A DNA stretch of 53,889 nucleotides from Bacteroidota bacterium (GCA_003153435.1 PLYR01000064.1:1-53889); one strand, 5' to 3'; numbered from the stretch's first letter, positions 40,960-51,011 are shown. Made by a program: numbers and translations. Notes: a model not told the origin generated them from the letters alone.

Positions 40960-41556
40960 ATGAAAGCAACACTATGGTTAACAGGAGGGGTTCTGTTTCT
41001 GGCGATGGCCTCCTGCGGTCCCGGAAAAAAGGAAAGAGAAGCAAAAGAGAGAGCCGATAGCATCCGAGCCAAAGCCTTCAGCACTCAACCCCGTGCGAGG
41101 GAGCAGTATGCAGCGAATGTTAAAGAGGCGGAGGCAAAGATGAGAGCTTCCCAATCAGGTGAATTTAACCCCGAGATTGCCAACGCTCTTATTAAAGCGT
41201 ATTTGGATTATGCGAACACTTTCACCGGGGATACGCTGGCTCCGGATTACTTTTACAGGGCAGGGGAGATTGCTGCAAGGGGCGGAAACTATGATCAGGC
41301 CATATTCCTTTTCAATACGGTTGCCGATAAATACACTGATTATAAATATGTGGTAGAGGCCATGTATGAGGAAGCAATGATCTATGACAGCAAACTTCCG
41401 GGGAATGATGCCAAGGCCAAGATTATTTATGAGCAGATCATCCGCAATTATCCCAAGCATAAGCTTGCGGAGGATGCCAAAATAGCCATTGCCAACCTGG
41501 GCAAGTCGGATGAGGAGCTTGTGAAAGAGTTCGAAAAGAAAAACCATATGAAATAA
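40960..41556 (+). CDS. TPR lipoprotein
   Basis: A 198-residue lipoprotein with signal MKATLWLTGGVLFLA and lipobox MASC, a highly charged tether (EREAKERADSIRAKA) and three TPR-like repeats: YFYRAGEIAARGGNYDQAIF, EAMYEEAMIYDS and AKIIYEQIIRNYPKHKLAED. The pattern of repeats spaced for an outer-membrane-anchored scaffold resembles BamD- or Tol-associated TPR lipoproteins, but it is shorter than BamD and the role is open. It follows def after 47 nt. Confidence 0.78.
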   Translation: MKATLWLTGGVLFLAMASCGPGKKEREAKERADSIRAKAFSTQPRAREQYAANVKEAEAKMRASQSGEFNPEIANALIKAYLDYANTFTGDTLAPDYFYRAGEIAARGGNYDQAIFLFNTVADKYTDYKYVVEAMYEEAMIYDSKLPGNDAKAKIIYEQIIRNYPKHKLAEDAKIAIANLGKSDEELVKEFEKKNHMK

Positions 41557-41570
41557 GTATCCCATCCGAA

Positions 41571-42032
41571 ATGGATAAGATCAATAAGTTCAATGTAAGG
41601 GTTTACGGAATTTGTGTGAATGAGAACCAGGAACTTCTTGTAGCAGATGAACGGATCAATGGGGTGGAGATGACAAAATTACCAGGTGGGGGATTGGAGT
41701 TCGGAGAGGGGCCCTTGGAATGTGTGCGACGCGAGTTTTTGGAAGAGTGTGGTCAGGAAGTGGAAGTGCTTGGGCACTTTTATACGACAGATTTTTTTAT
41801 CCTTTCTGCCTTTCATACCCAAAGTCAAATCATCAGTATTTATTACAGAGTGAAGCTTTTATCAAACCCTCTCTTTAAAACAAAAATCAGGAAATTTGAT
41901 TTTAATACGAAAGATGCAACCTCCATTGCTTTTCGTTGGGTTCCGTTAAAGGACCTTAGTCCCGGTGAGTTTACTTTTCCGATCGACAAAAGGGTTGCCG
42001 AACTGCTGCTCGAAAAAAACCGGACCTTTTAA
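41571..42032 (+). CDS. NUDIX hydrolase
   Basis: A 153-residue pyrophosphohydrolase. The Nudix box G-x5-E-x7-REUxEExGU is satisfied by GGLEFGEGPLECVRREFLEECG. The substrate (nucleoside diphosphate derivative) cannot be read from the box. It begins 14 nt after the TPR lipoprotein stop and ends overlapping the convergent DUF5777-like gene by 4 nt, at the palindromic GACCTTTTAAAGGTC. Confidence 0.85.
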   Translation: MDKINKFNVRVYGICVNENQELLVADERINGVEMTKLPGGGLEFGEGPLECVRREFLEECGQEVEVLGHFYTTDFFILSAFHTQSQIISIYYRVKLLSNPLFKTKIRKFDFNTKDATSIAFRWVPLKDLSPGEFTFPIDKRVAELLLEKNRTF

Positions 42033-42937
42033 AGGTCAAATACCCTGGAGATATTGAAGCCTAGTCTGACCTGTTGCATCCCCCACAACTTGTCTGTGTG
42101 TGCGAAATATTCGGGTTCATCGAGGCCGAATGAATTGCATACGGCTATCTGGAATACGTGTCCTCCTGTTTCAACATCAAACCCGAAGCTCATGCTTGGA
42201 TAATAAACAGGCGCTCCAGGCGTGACTTTATCATAATATGCATTTAAAGGCATTGCATATTCTCCGGTGACCGCTACCCGGTTGGAGAGCTTGAAACGGA
42301 AAAGTCCGGTTGCGAAATAAGAATCGTTCTTGTCGCCAGGGTTGGTTACAATATTATAATGCACATAGGCAGCGCCAAATTGAAGACTGAAGCGCCGGTT
42401 GAATTTGCGTGCAATCAGGATCTGGTCGCAATAAGAGAGACGGTTCAGGTCTTTTGCATAATAACCGTCCCCGCCCGTTCTGATAAAAGTGCGGTAAGCA
42501 CCTGCAAAGAGGGTTACACTGATTGGACTTCCTTTTCCGGTAGTCTGCCGTAATAGCCGGTATTTGGCAAATGCATCCACCATCTTCTGATCATTGCATC
42601 TTCCAATCCCAACCTGAAAGCGGCCATCAAAACAATATTCAAGGCTCAGTTTGATACTTGCCTGGGCATCGAGGCCGAAGGCATTATATCCTAAGTCATT
42701 TACATTGTTGGCAGCCAGATCGCCGAAACGGTGAGATATTCTGAAGTCAAGGGTACGTCTGCTCTGGGTTTCAATAGTATGGAAATTAACCAGGCGAGTG
42801 GTTTTAAAGGTTGCAATGACAAAGTCTTTTTCTTTTTTCTGGTCCTTGTCGTTTACGAGGCTTAATAATTCGTCCTGTGCAAACAAACCTGCGGAGAAGC
42901 TAAGAGCGAAGGCTCCGAGAATTAACTTTTTTATCAT
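42029..42937 (-). CDS. DUF5777-like outer-membrane beta-barrel protein
   Basis: A 302-residue exported barrel: signal MIKKLILGAFALSFSAGLFA, then VIATFKTTRLVNFHTIET, a DFRISHRFGDLA strand, and many alternating strands up to a C-terminal VRLGFNISRVFDL with the terminal aromatic of outer-membrane barrels. I recognise it as the DUF5777 type of Bacteroidota, which commonly follows a small cytochrome-like lipoprotein gene, as here (15 nt upstream). The pairing suggests a shared role in electron transfer or heme handling at the outer membrane, but this is inferred. Confidence 0.8.
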   Translation of the reverse strand: MIKKLILGAFALSFSAGLFAQDELLSLVNDKDQKKEKDFVIATFKTTRLVNFHTIETQSRRTLDFRISHRFGDLAANNVNDLGYNAFGLDAQASIKLSLEYCFDGRFQVGIGRCNDQKMVDAFAKYRLLRQTTGKGSPISVTLFAGAYRTFIRTGGDGYYAKDLNRLSYCDQILIARKFNRRFSLQFGAAYVHYNIVTNPGDKNDSYFATGLFRFKLSNRVAVTGEYAMPLNAYYDKVTPGAPVYYPSMSFGFDVETGGHVFQIAVCNSFGLDEPEYFAHTDKLWGMQQVRLGFNISRVFDL

Positions 42938-42952
42938 AAAGAAAGGATGGAA

Positions 42953-43351
42953 TTAGTTATTAAGTGCCCCGTTATTGGCCCATTTTACAATTTTAGCAAC
43001 ATCACATGGGTCGAGGCTGCCTGTCAGAGGCATCCAGTTGGTAGGTGCTGCATTGGGGGTGTTGTGTTTAATGGCCGGAATGAGTAATCCGTTCTGATTC
43101 GCTTTGTGAACTCCTATATACGTTGAAAGCACTACCCCGCCCTGCATGCTTGCGGCATCATGACAACCAGAGGTGGCACAGGAGAGAGCCATTACCGGTG
43201 CCACACTTGTGGCGTAGCTTATGGTTCCAGAAGAATCACAAGTAGCGCTGGAGGGTGGGGTTACCGGGTGAAAAATAGAATAGTTATCGTTGTTGCAGGA
43301 TGCGACCAACAGCATCAACATCCCGGATCCCCAAAATAGTATCTTTTTCAT
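42953..43351 (-). CDS. Cytochrome c-like lipoprotein with CX4CH motif
   Basis: A 132-residue lipoprotein (signal MKKILFWGSGMLMLLVASC, lipobox VASC) with the possible heme motif CATSGCH, i.e. C-x4-C-H, one residue longer than the usual CxxCH, and a candidate distal methionine in NWMPLTG. A second cysteine pair (SSATCDS, LDPCD) may form a disulphide. The ATG at 43351 is chosen; a TTG at 43411 would precede the signal with a hydrophobic extension. It is followed 15 nt later by the DUF5777-like barrel gene. Covalent heme has to be shown. Confidence 0.75.
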   Translation of the reverse strand: MKKILFWGSGMLMLLVASCNNDNYSIFHPVTPPSSATCDSSGTISYATSVAPVMALSCATSGCHDAASMQGGVVLSTYIGVHKANQNGLLIPAIKHNTPNAAPTNWMPLTGSLDPCDVAKIVKWANNGALNN

Positions 43352-43426
43352 AGGCTTCAGAGCTAGAAAATTAATATTGGTAAAGGTAACAAGATTAAAT
43401 AGAAAGAACAATGGTTCAGTTAGACT

Positions 43427-46400
43427 CTAATCCAGCTTTCCGGCTTCCTTCACTTCTACCCATTTTCCATGTTTGCAGGAGCTGATCGTATGATCATACA
43501 TCGCTTCACACAGAATAGAAGGCAGATAAAAGCGTCCAAGATAGCTTGCATTTAATCTGACGCGAAAAGTCTTCGTTTGGTTGGGTGAAAGGTTAAAATA
43601 AGAGTAAACCCGGTCATCTCTGATATCCTGATATTCGGGTATATCTGATTTCTTTTCGAGGCTCGTTTCATCCATACGGCTGTTCCAGATCTCCCATCCG
43701 GAAGGGAAGATCTGAGTCAGCGACATTTCTTTATACTCTGATCTCGGATTCGTATTCGTGATGCTGACTTCCGCATAGAAATCGGTCCCTTGCTCCAGTT
43801 TGTCGACATTTATATCCGATCCATCCATCTTTTTGTAATTGACCGACATCAGAAGGTTATTGTCAAATTCCTTCTGGTCTCCTGTTTCCGGAATACCTTC
43901 CAGGATGATCCGGACGTACAAGATTCCTTTCCCCTTATTTTGAACATTTAGTTTACCAGATGCATCCCCGGTCTTCATATCAATCTGAGAAATGCCTTTG
44001 GTACCTTTCAGTGAACTACTCTTTCCGTTTAGTGTAAAAGCATAGTTCATCTCGGCCGAAGTACCTCCATTGGTGGCGAACTTCGTCATGGCCAGGAGGC
44101 AATAGGCGGTGGTCTGGGTGCTAAGCCAGTTATTATGATTACTAAGCAGGTTAGAGATATCTTTAGCCGCCAGCGCTGCCTTGGCACGTTGTCCAAGCAA
44201 AACAAGGGTTTCCAAGATCATCGCTTCATCACGGTCGGAAGAACCGAACGTATAGGCCATTTCTGAGTATTTTGGGACCGTGGTCGGTATCCCGGCAACC
44301 AGAGCTTTTGCTACTTCATCTTGTTTGGCCAGGGAATAAGCTGCAGCAAGTCTCCATTTAGCCGCCACAGAAATATTCCGGAACTCTCTCAGCCTGTTCA
44401 TGGCACCCAGTTCTGGTACTCCGGCAAGTGCAAGTGTATAAAGCCGGTAAGCTTGTTCCAGATCATCATTATAAAAATAAAATTTATCATTTCGGGGCAT
44501 CCATTCAACCGCCACCTGTTTTTGATAGCGTTTCCAGTTATCCAGAATTCCTAAAGGAAGGTTATACCCTTTTTTCTCCGCTTCAATCAGGAAATGCCCT
44601 GCGTACGAAGAGCCCCATTCGGAGGGCTGGTTGTCTCCCGGCCAGTATCCAAACCCTCCGGAGGCAGTTTGAAACTGTTTCATCCGTTCAATTCCTGATT
44701 TAATATTATCAGACATGACTTTGGTGAAGTTGCCATCCAGCTCCATGAGGTCTGAAAGATAAAGCTGAGGGAATACAGCGGAAGTAGTTTGCTCAATACA
44801 TCCATGCGGGTACTCTATCAGATACTTCAGCCTTTCTCCCAGATTGAGTGGGGGGATGGTACTGAGTTCAAGCGTACCCTTATTCGTTCCTGCCATTCCT
44901 GTAGGAGCGTAGGAGGTATTCCATTCCTGACCCGGCTCCACGACGGTTTCCATCACGGTGGTCAGTTTGGGGTTGGGGTTTCTGACATCGAGTTCTATTC
45001 CATAAGATGCTTTTTCAGAGCCTGAGGTGGCTTCAATATTTACCTTTCCAATGCCCAGGCCTGATCGGACTTTCAAGTGGAAAGTAATAACCTGTTCACC
45101 CGTTTCTGAAAAACGGATGGATTTGGAACCTGCATCATCCGTACTGAAAAGGTTATTGGTAGTAATATTGACAGTTACATTCCGGATATTTTTTTCCATA
45201 GCGAAAACCGTAACCGGCAGATCCAGGGATTCGCCGGGTCCGACCACCCTGGGCAGAGTTCCGAGAACCATTAAGGGTTTACGCACGGGAACCGTTTTGT
45301 CGGTTGATCCGTAAGCAGCATCCTGTCCGACGATTAGCATCACCCTTACCGAACCTACATATTGAGGCATCATGAAACGGATGTTTTTCTTTTCTCCCTT
45401 GTCGACATGAAAGGGTCCAAAAAACCGGACCATCGGTTTGAAACGGTTTGCTTTAGCCTGAGGTTTATTGCCGGCGCTGGCATCTCCACCTATGGCAAGA
45501 ATATGTTGTAACTCCCCACCATAGGCTCCCATCACCAGGTCAAACATATCCCAGGAACGGACTCCGAGTGCTTCTCTGGCATAGAAATTTTTCCATGGAT
45601 CAGGTGTTTCGAATCGGGTCAGATCGAGTAATCCTTCATCTACAATGGCCAGCGTGCCGGTCATTTCTTTCCCGTTTTCTTCGGAGACGGTTACACTCGT
45701 CATCTCTTCCGGTTTCCAAACCGCATTCGTTTGAATCACCGGACGGAGATGCGTATGCGGGTCTTCCACGAGCACTGGAATAACTCCGTAAAGACGGATA
45801 GGAAGGTCATTTTTGGTTTGTCCATGCGGCTGAATAAGGGTTACATGTATGTATATATTGGGGGCCATCTCGGCAGTTACCGGAATGCTGAAAGTAATAT
45901 TCGGTTTATGGGCATCGGTCCAGAAGGCCTGCAGTACTCTGGAGCCTGTTTCCACGGAGATGAGTGCACGGCCTGAGTCGGATGAGGGGATGGTGAGTTT
46001 AATATTCTCCCCGACATTATACTTAGGCTTGTCGGAAGTAAAGGAAAGAAGCGTGGCTCCTTCTTTTCCTGAAGGAGTGCTTCCGGCCCAGGAAGGCCAG
46101 TCGAAAAAGGCAACGGAACCGGAGGAATGACCACTCTCCGGGTCGGTAACCCTTACGAGGAATCTTCCCCAATCGGGCCTGTTCACACGCAGGTTGAAGT
46201 GTGCCTTGCCATTGATGGTGGAGATTTCCTCTGTGTAATAAGGTTGATAATAAGTACTATGCACATAGTTGGCCAGGTCGTTATTATCGTTTTCCCACCA
46301 CCAGCGCCATTGAAGTTTATAAACTTTCACAATCAGTTTGCGGGAAACAGGGAAACCATCCTGGGTGAGTGAAACGATATTGACCACATGGTTCGTATCT

Positions 46401-49051
46401 GTTTCAATCATTCCGCTGAACTTTTTCCCTTCCGGCATCTGAACACCTACATAAGTGGAATAAGGAGAGTAGGGGGCAGAGAAACGATCTATACTGAAAC
46501 CTCCTCCATCTTCAAACACCCTAGTTACGAAGGATGCTTTGACCATCCCTGGAGCGCCTTCGGCAGTTATCTTCGGGCTAAATTCGGCTTTGCCCTGATT
46601 GTCTAAATTATTTTCGAAGACCGACTGGGTCTCTGTTGAAAAACTTGCTGCAGGGTCATCGAACAGGAATTTGTCATACCCTTTGAACGTCGTGTGCATC
46701 TGTGAAAGTGTGACTTCCACTTTCGCTTTCAAACCTTTTGCAATCGCTCCTGTAAGCCATGTGGCAGAGAGCGTGGCAGAAGCGTCTTTGCCCAGGAACT
46801 CGCTTTTTTGTTTGCCGAAATCCAGACTCATTTTTAACCTGTTCGGCATCACGGTTTCTATCTTCAGGTTTTTAGTGAACGTTGCGCCTCCCACTTTTAT
46901 CCGAGCCATCCAGTTACCGGTAGGTGCTTCCGCATCGGTGGTGATTGTGAAATTATAGAAGCCGTTTAAAGAACTGGAGCGGATCAGCTTCTTCACCACT
47001 TGTCCACGTGGATTGATAAGCTCCATCGTGACCGGATGAGCAGCTGGCAGTTTATGTTCTTTATCTTCGAGGATAAAGGTCAGGAAAAGAGTATCCCCTG
47101 GTCTCCACACCCCGCGTTCTCCATAAATAAACCCTTTGATTCCTTTTTGCACTTCATCACCTCCCACATCAAAAGCGCTCATCGACAAGGCTGATCCCTC
47201 ATCAAGTTTCAGGTAGCCTCTGGTTTCTCCTTTTTTAGCAATGAGGAGGAATGGTTTGTGCTTGACGTCACCAGAGGCCATTCCATCACTATTCGTCTTC
47301 AGAGAAGTGATGAGCTGCTGCTGGTAGTCATAAATTTCCAGAGTGGTGTTGGGAACAGGAAGGGCAGTCTTTAGATCCGTTACGGTAAAGTTCATGACCC
47401 CGTTGGTTCCTTTCTGAGCAATGAGTCCGAAATCGGAGGCCAGGATATTTCTGCTTACATCTTTGTCATGTCCATAATAGGCATTGTTGCAAGGGTCACT
47501 GTGTCGCTCCTGATAGGTTTGCCCTTCCGAGCTTCCGTAATCTTCATAATAGGATCCTTCTCCACCATAGCCATAGTCCTCGTAATAATCACCGTAATAT
47601 GACATGCCTTCCCATTTATCATTTTCACTGTCTATATCCTCATCCGTTTGCACCTCTTCCATCTGCGAATCATTTTTCGAGGAGCCGGAGCAGTGATAGG
47701 TAGAATAAGCTTTGCGGAACCCGATTACAATTTTATAGATGGCACCCGGTTCTGCATGGATCATCTCGTTCAGATCGAGGTGAAAGGTGTTCCATGCATT
47801 GGATTCAGCACCCACTTTAAGATTCAGAGGAACCTTTTTCTTAAAGATAACCTTACCAACACGCAGCAGCTCCCGATCCCCATCGAGGTTATTGACCTGC
47901 AGGAACTGTGCAATATTTTTCTCGTAGATACGGATGATTTTAACATCCACAGCACTGAGGCTGACGGCCCGGAAAGGGAAGAGCAAGCTGCCGGAAGCCG
48001 GGAGGATGACTCCACTTCCAAGCAATTTGACTTCCGGTTTGAGCTCTTCGAAATCGAGGTCATTGATGAACCGGGTTTTTAACTCGTATCCAAGAATGTT
48101 TTTGATGCCGGGGAAGATGCTCACCTTATGGCTTCCGTTCAGACGGGCAGGGGGGTAGGCTTTTATTTCATTGTCCTGTATGGTATAATTCAAACCGGTG
48201 GTTCCGGAGATGAGGATTAGTCCATCAAGCACTTGTTTGTCCTGGATCGGATCACTGAACTGAATTCTGATAAATTGATCAGCGCCCTGGTTTACTTTGA
48301 CATTCATGATTTCGAAATCACCCAGCGCGGGTATCACTACCAGCTTGTATCCTTCGGATTTATCGGCTCCAATATTTTTCCCATTCCATTTAAGCTCGAT
48401 ACTTCCGGCCTTTGCTACCCGGTGTATACTGTCGACTGTAAATTTATGGGTGGTGTTGTCGCTGTGTTCCCAGTGGATGGAAAGACTTTTACCGTCCTGA
48501 GTGGCTTGCAATATTTTCTCTACTGCTGTATTATCTGCACCATCGGCAGTATTCAGGGTTCCGTTGAGCTGTTGCCATTGAAGGGTTTTGCGGTCTGTTG
48601 TCTTAGAACCATCCACTGTTACATCTGCTTCCTGGTTCATGGTCCGGAAGGTGAATTCAAAAGATTTAAATTCATCCGGAACCGTCTGGATTTTGCCCAG
48701 TTTAAATGTGGCCTCATATTTAGTACCAGAAGGCATTCTCGACTGCGGTCTGAACTCTATGGTGCGACTATCGATCCAGAAGGCTGTTCCTGGTATGGAA
48801 GGAGAGAAAGAGAAAAGCTCTTCTTTGACCGCTTTGTCGAACTCCGCAGGGGTCGAGACTTCTGATGCGAAGCGAATCCGGATATGAGATTCATCGGAGA
48901 TGGTTCCGGAGGTATACGCAGAGATGTAGGCTCCGAAAGCAGGGTTCACCCTGTCGCCGGTGCTGCTTTTGGCATTATGCTTTAAAAAAGTCAGAGATAG
49001 AACAATAGCGGCCGTTAGTCCGGCAACAAGGAGGAGGAATCTTTTAGACAT
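43427..49051 (-). CDS. Bacterial alpha-2-macroglobulin family protein
   Basis: A 1874-residue protease-trapping-type protein of the cell envelope. It starts with a membrane/signal segment (MSKRFLLLVAGLTAAIVLSLTF) but no lipobox, then multiple macroglobulin beta domains, with the bait-region and TED-type helical domain toward the C-terminus. The thioester motif CIEQ is at 1418-1421 in PHGCIEQTTSAVFP, so the reactive bond can form, unlike thioester-less paralogues. Residues 452-528 are an acidic tyrosine/glycine-rich loop. No pbpC neighbour is present, unlike the E. coli arrangement. It lies 75 nt upstream of the cytochrome-like gene on the same strand. Confidence 0.9.
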   Translation of the reverse strand: MSKRFLLLVAGLTAAIVLSLTFLKHNAKSSTGDRVNPAFGAYISAYTSGTISDESHIRIRFASEVSTPAEFDKAVKEELFSFSPSIPGTAFWIDSRTIEFRPQSRMPSGTKYEATFKLGKIQTVPDEFKSFEFTFRTMNQEADVTVDGSKTTDRKTLQWQQLNGTLNTADGADNTAVEKILQATQDGKSLSIHWEHSDNTTHKFTVDSIHRVAKAGSIELKWNGKNIGADKSEGYKLVVIPALGDFEIMNVKVNQGADQFIRIQFSDPIQDKQVLDGLILISGTTGLNYTIQDNEIKAYPPARLNGSHKVSIFPGIKNILGYELKTRFINDLDFEELKPEVKLLGSGVILPASGSLLFPFRAVSLSAVDVKIIRIYEKNIAQFLQVNNLDGDRELLRVGKVIFKKKVPLNLKVGAESNAWNTFHLDLNEMIHAEPGAIYKIVIGFRKAYSTYHCSGSSKNDSQMEEVQTDEDIDSENDKWEGMSYYGDYYEDYGYGGEGSYYEDYGSSEGQTYQERHSDPCNNAYYGHDKDVSRNILASDFGLIAQKGTNGVMNFTVTDLKTALPVPNTTLEIYDYQQQLITSLKTNSDGMASGDVKHKPFLLIAKKGETRGYLKLDEGSALSMSAFDVGGDEVQKGIKGFIYGERGVWRPGDTLFLTFILEDKEHKLPAAHPVTMELINPRGQVVKKLIRSSSLNGFYNFTITTDAEAPTGNWMARIKVGGATFTKNLKIETVMPNRLKMSLDFGKQKSEFLGKDASATLSATWLTGAIAKGLKAKVEVTLSQMHTTFKGYDKFLFDDPAASFSTETQSVFENNLDNQGKAEFSPKITAEGAPGMVKASFVTRVFEDGGGFSIDRFSAPYSPYSTYVGVQMPEGKKFSGMIETDTNHVVNIVSLTQDGFPVSRKLIVKVYKLQWRWWWENDNNDLANYVHSTYYQPYYTEEISTINGKAHFNLRVNRPDWGRFLVRVTDPESGHSSGSVAFFDWPSWAGSTPSGKEGATLLSFTSDKPKYNVGENIKLTIPSSDSGRALISVETGSRVLQAFWTDAHKPNITFSIPVTAEMAPNIYIHVTLIQPHGQTKNDLPIRLYGVIPVLVEDPHTHLRPVIQTNAVWKPEEMTSVTVSEENGKEMTGTLAIVDEGLLDLTRFETPDPWKNFYAREALGVRSWDMFDLVMGAYGGELQHILAIGGDASAGNKPQAKANRFKPMVRFFGPFHVDKGEKKNIRFMMPQYVGSVRVMLIVGQDAAYGSTDKTVPVRKPLMVLGTLPRVVGPGESLDLPVTVFAMEKNIRNVTVNITTNNLFSTDDAGSKSIRFSETGEQVITFHLKVRSGLGIGKVNIEATSGSEKASYGIELDVRNPNPKLTTVMETVVEPGQEWNTSYAPTGMAGTNKGTLELSTIPPLNLGERLKYLIEYPHGCIEQTTSAVFPQLYLSDLMELDGNFTKVMSDNIKSGIERMKQFQTASGGFGYWPGDNQPSEWGSSYAGHFLIEAEKKGYNLPLGILDNWKRYQKQVAVEWMPRNDKFYFYNDDLEQAYRLYTLALAGVPELGAMNRLREFRNISVAAKWRLAAAYSLAKQDEVAKALVAGIPTTVPKYSEMAYTFGSSDRDEAMILETLVLLGQRAKAALAAKDISNLLSNHNNWLSTQTTAYCLLAMTKFATNGGTSAEMNYAFTLNGKSSSLKGTKGISQIDMKTGDASGKLNVQNKGKGILYVRIILEGIPETGDQKEFDNNLLMSVNYKKMDGSDINVDKLEQGTDFYAEVSITNTNPRSEYKEMSLTQIFPSGWEIWNSRMDETSLEKKSDIPEYQDIRDDRVYSYFNLSPNQTKTFRVRLNASYLGRFYLPSILCEAMYDHTISSCKHGKWVEVKEAGKLD

Positions 49052-49144
49052 ATATCAGGATATTTGAGGGAGGTTGGTTTTATAACCGAACCATAGCTCA
49101 AATATCAACTAATACTGGCTTGAAGCACATTCTGTTAATAAATA

Positions 49145-50065
49145 TTAACTGCGTTCTTTTGCAAGGTTTCTGAACAGTTCCAGCTCTTTTTCGCTGAGTT
49201 TGTTTGGGAGCTGTACTTTAACGGTGAGATATAAATCGCCAGCAGTACCTGGTTTTCCGAAAACCGGCATCCCCATTCCTTTCAGCCGGAGTACTTTACC
49301 GTTCTCTGTTTCAGGTGGGATATCGATGCGGATATTTCCTTTCAGGGTTTGAACAAGGGCTTTCCCTCCGAGGATTGCGGTGTAGAGATTAACAGCTGCA
49401 TCGCAGTGCAGATCCGTTCCTTCCACTTTAAAATGCGGATGCTCGGCAACGAACAGGGTGATGAGGATATTTCCGTCGGGTCCTCCGTTTCTGCCTTTAC
49501 CGCCTTTTCCCTTTAGTCTTAAAGTCTGCCCGTTTTTTACTCCAGGAGGAATCGTGATTTCCAGTACAGCTCCCTGGGGGTTTAGTTGGCGCTTGGTTCC
49601 CAGGTAGGCCTCTTCCAGTGAAATCTCCGCTTCCGCCTGATAATCTTCTCCCTGCATCGGTCGCTTTCCGCCCCGTGCACCTGAGCTTCTGGCCCCACCG
49701 CTTCCTCCGAAGATCGATTCAAAGAAGTCAGAAAAATCTTCCCCTTCCTGATGCCCGAATCCACCTTGTTGACCGGCTCTTTCCCGCTGCCAACGGCTCC
49801 AGTCAAAATTATCTCCAGTCGATGGACCTGCATTCTGGTATTGCTTCCAGTTCTCTCCAAGCTCATCATATTTACTGCGCTTTTCAGGATCTTTCAATAC
49901 CTCATAGGCTTCACTCACTTCCTTGAATTTTTCTTCCGCAGCCTTATTACCAGCATTCTTGTCGGGGTGGTACTTCACAGCCAGCTTACGGTAAGCTTTC
50001 TTGATGACTTCCGCTGTCGCTGTCTTTTCAACTCCCAGAACTTTGTAATAATCTTTATAATCCAT
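49145..50065 (-). CDS. DnaJ-family co-chaperone without zinc finger (CbpA type)
   Basis: J-domain co-chaperone of 306 residues that stimulates DnaK. The J domain (1-70) has [10 protein letters not shown] and HPD at 38-40, followed by a glycine-rich linker ([16 protein letters not shown]) and two beta-rich C-terminal substrate-binding domains ([21 protein letters not shown] and [17 protein letters not shown]-like repeats). The CxxCxGxG zinc repeats of DnaJ proper are absent, making it CbpA-like. A TAATTTTG element is 25 nt upstream. It is followed at 49051 by the macroglobulin gene after 93 nt. Confidence 0.92.
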   Translation of the reverse strand: MDYKDYYKVLGVEKTATAEVIKKAYRKLAVKYHPDKNAGNKAAEEKFKEVSEAYEVLKDPEKRSKYDELGENWKQYQNAGPSTGDNFDWSRWQRERAGQQGGFGHQEGEDFSDFFESIFGGSGGARSSGARGGKRPMQGEDYQAEAEISLEEAYLGTKRQLNPQGAVLEITIPPGVKNGQTLRLKGKGGKGRNGGPDGNILITLFVAEHPHFKVEGTDLHCDAAVNLYTAILGGKALVQTLKGNIRIDIPPETENGKVLRLKGMGMPVFGKPGTAGDLYLTVKVQLPNKLSEKELELFRNLAKERS

Positions 50066-50090
50066 AAACTGTACCTGTAAATGTATTGTT

Positions 50091-50098
50091 CAAAATTA
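50091..50098 (-). promoter_or_regulatory. TAATTTTG -7 element for the CbpA-type gene
   Basis: Minus-strand match to TAnnTTTG, 25 nt upstream of the ATG at 50065 and close to the end of the upstream UspA gene. Confidence 0.5.
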
Positions 50099-50100
50099 CG

Positions 50101-50931
50101 TTATTCATGAATAGCCAGGATTGGAATATGGGTATGATAAGCCATTTTTCGGGCTGTACTTCCATGAAAAATTCTGGAAAGCAGGTTATGATGCCGGGGT
50201 ACCATCACCAAGAGGTTAATATCCTGATCCCTTTCAAACTCCATCAAGCCATCTATGACATCAGAATAGGTTGGGAAGTACAATGCCAGAGGAATATTTT
50301 TTAACTGTTCCTGGAGTTTATATCCTCCGAGACTTAGATTGTCGTTCGTCTTTTCATTTGGGTTTCCTACATGGATAACCAACAGTGAAGATTTGAAATG
50401 GTTGACTATTCCGGATAACAGATTCACCGTTTCAGGCTTCAGAGTGCCCTCGTAATCATTTGCAAAAGCTATTTTAGAAGGAGGGGTGAACCGTGCTTCT
50501 TCTGGAACAATGAGTAATGGTTTAGGCACATGTTTCATAACCCCGGTGGTGACACTGCCCATAAGTGCATGAGCAATTTTGCCGGACCCGGAAATTCCCA
50601 TCACGAGCAGATCGACGCCTTCTTCTTTGGAGAAATCACCGATCTCATCCACAGCAAACCCCGGAGACACCTTACAGATTATGGTCAGGCCTTTTCCTTC
50701 TCTGGTCAGCAGAGTATCTCTGAAAACTTCCAGGTTAGCCCTGTTGCTGTCTTCCAGTGCCTGCGGAGCAATAGCCATGACCGGCATGTCGGTACTTAGC
50801 GCAGGAATCTGATAGGCATGAAACAGCGTGAGTGTTGCTCCTATATTTTTTGCAAGCAGACACGCATAGGCAGCTGCATTATCCGAGGAAGGGGAGAAAT
50901 CAACCGGGACCAAAATTTTCTTAATATTCAT
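50101..50931 (-). CDS. Tandem universal stress protein (two UspA domains)
   Basis: A 276-residue cytoplasmic protein with two UspA folds in series. The first opens KKILVPVDFSPSSDNAAAYA and has VMGISGSGKIAHALMGSVTTGVM, an ATP-binding-type G-x2-G-x9-G(S/T) pattern; the second begins near KIAFANDYEGT and ends VPRHHNLLSRIFHGSTARKMA in composition. Stress or nucleotide sensing is the usual inference. The gene is a single unit between the MFS gene (gap 80 nt) and the CbpA gene. Confidence 0.9.
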   Translation of the reverse strand: MNIKKILVPVDFSPSSDNAAAYACLLAKNIGATLTLFHAYQIPALSTDMPVMAIAPQALEDSNRANLEVFRDTLLTREGKGLTIICKVSPGFAVDEIGDFSKEEGVDLLVMGISGSGKIAHALMGSVTTGVMKHVPKPLLIVPEEARFTPPSKIAFANDYEGTLKPETVNLLSGIVNHFKSSLLVIHVGNPNEKTNDNLSLGGYKLQEQLKNIPLALYFPTYSDVIDGLMEFERDQDINLLVMVPRHHNLLSRIFHGSTARKMAYHTHIPILAIHE

Positions 50932-51011
50932 ACCCTAAAGGTACTCATCACACGGGACTGGAAATATGACTAAAATCAAAATAAAAACTGATCAAGCTCA
51001 TGACTTTATTT

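Noticed and set aside
42024-42038. Palindrome GACCTTTTAAAGGTC as a terminator between NUDIX and DUF5777-like genes
   Set aside because: It lacks a usable loop and T-run and overlaps both stop codons; chance is as likely.
48233-48865. Long plus-strand frame opposite the macroglobulin gene, and many similar ones along 43400-49000
   Set aside because: They mirror the codon structure of the 1874-residue gene and show no domain or start context.
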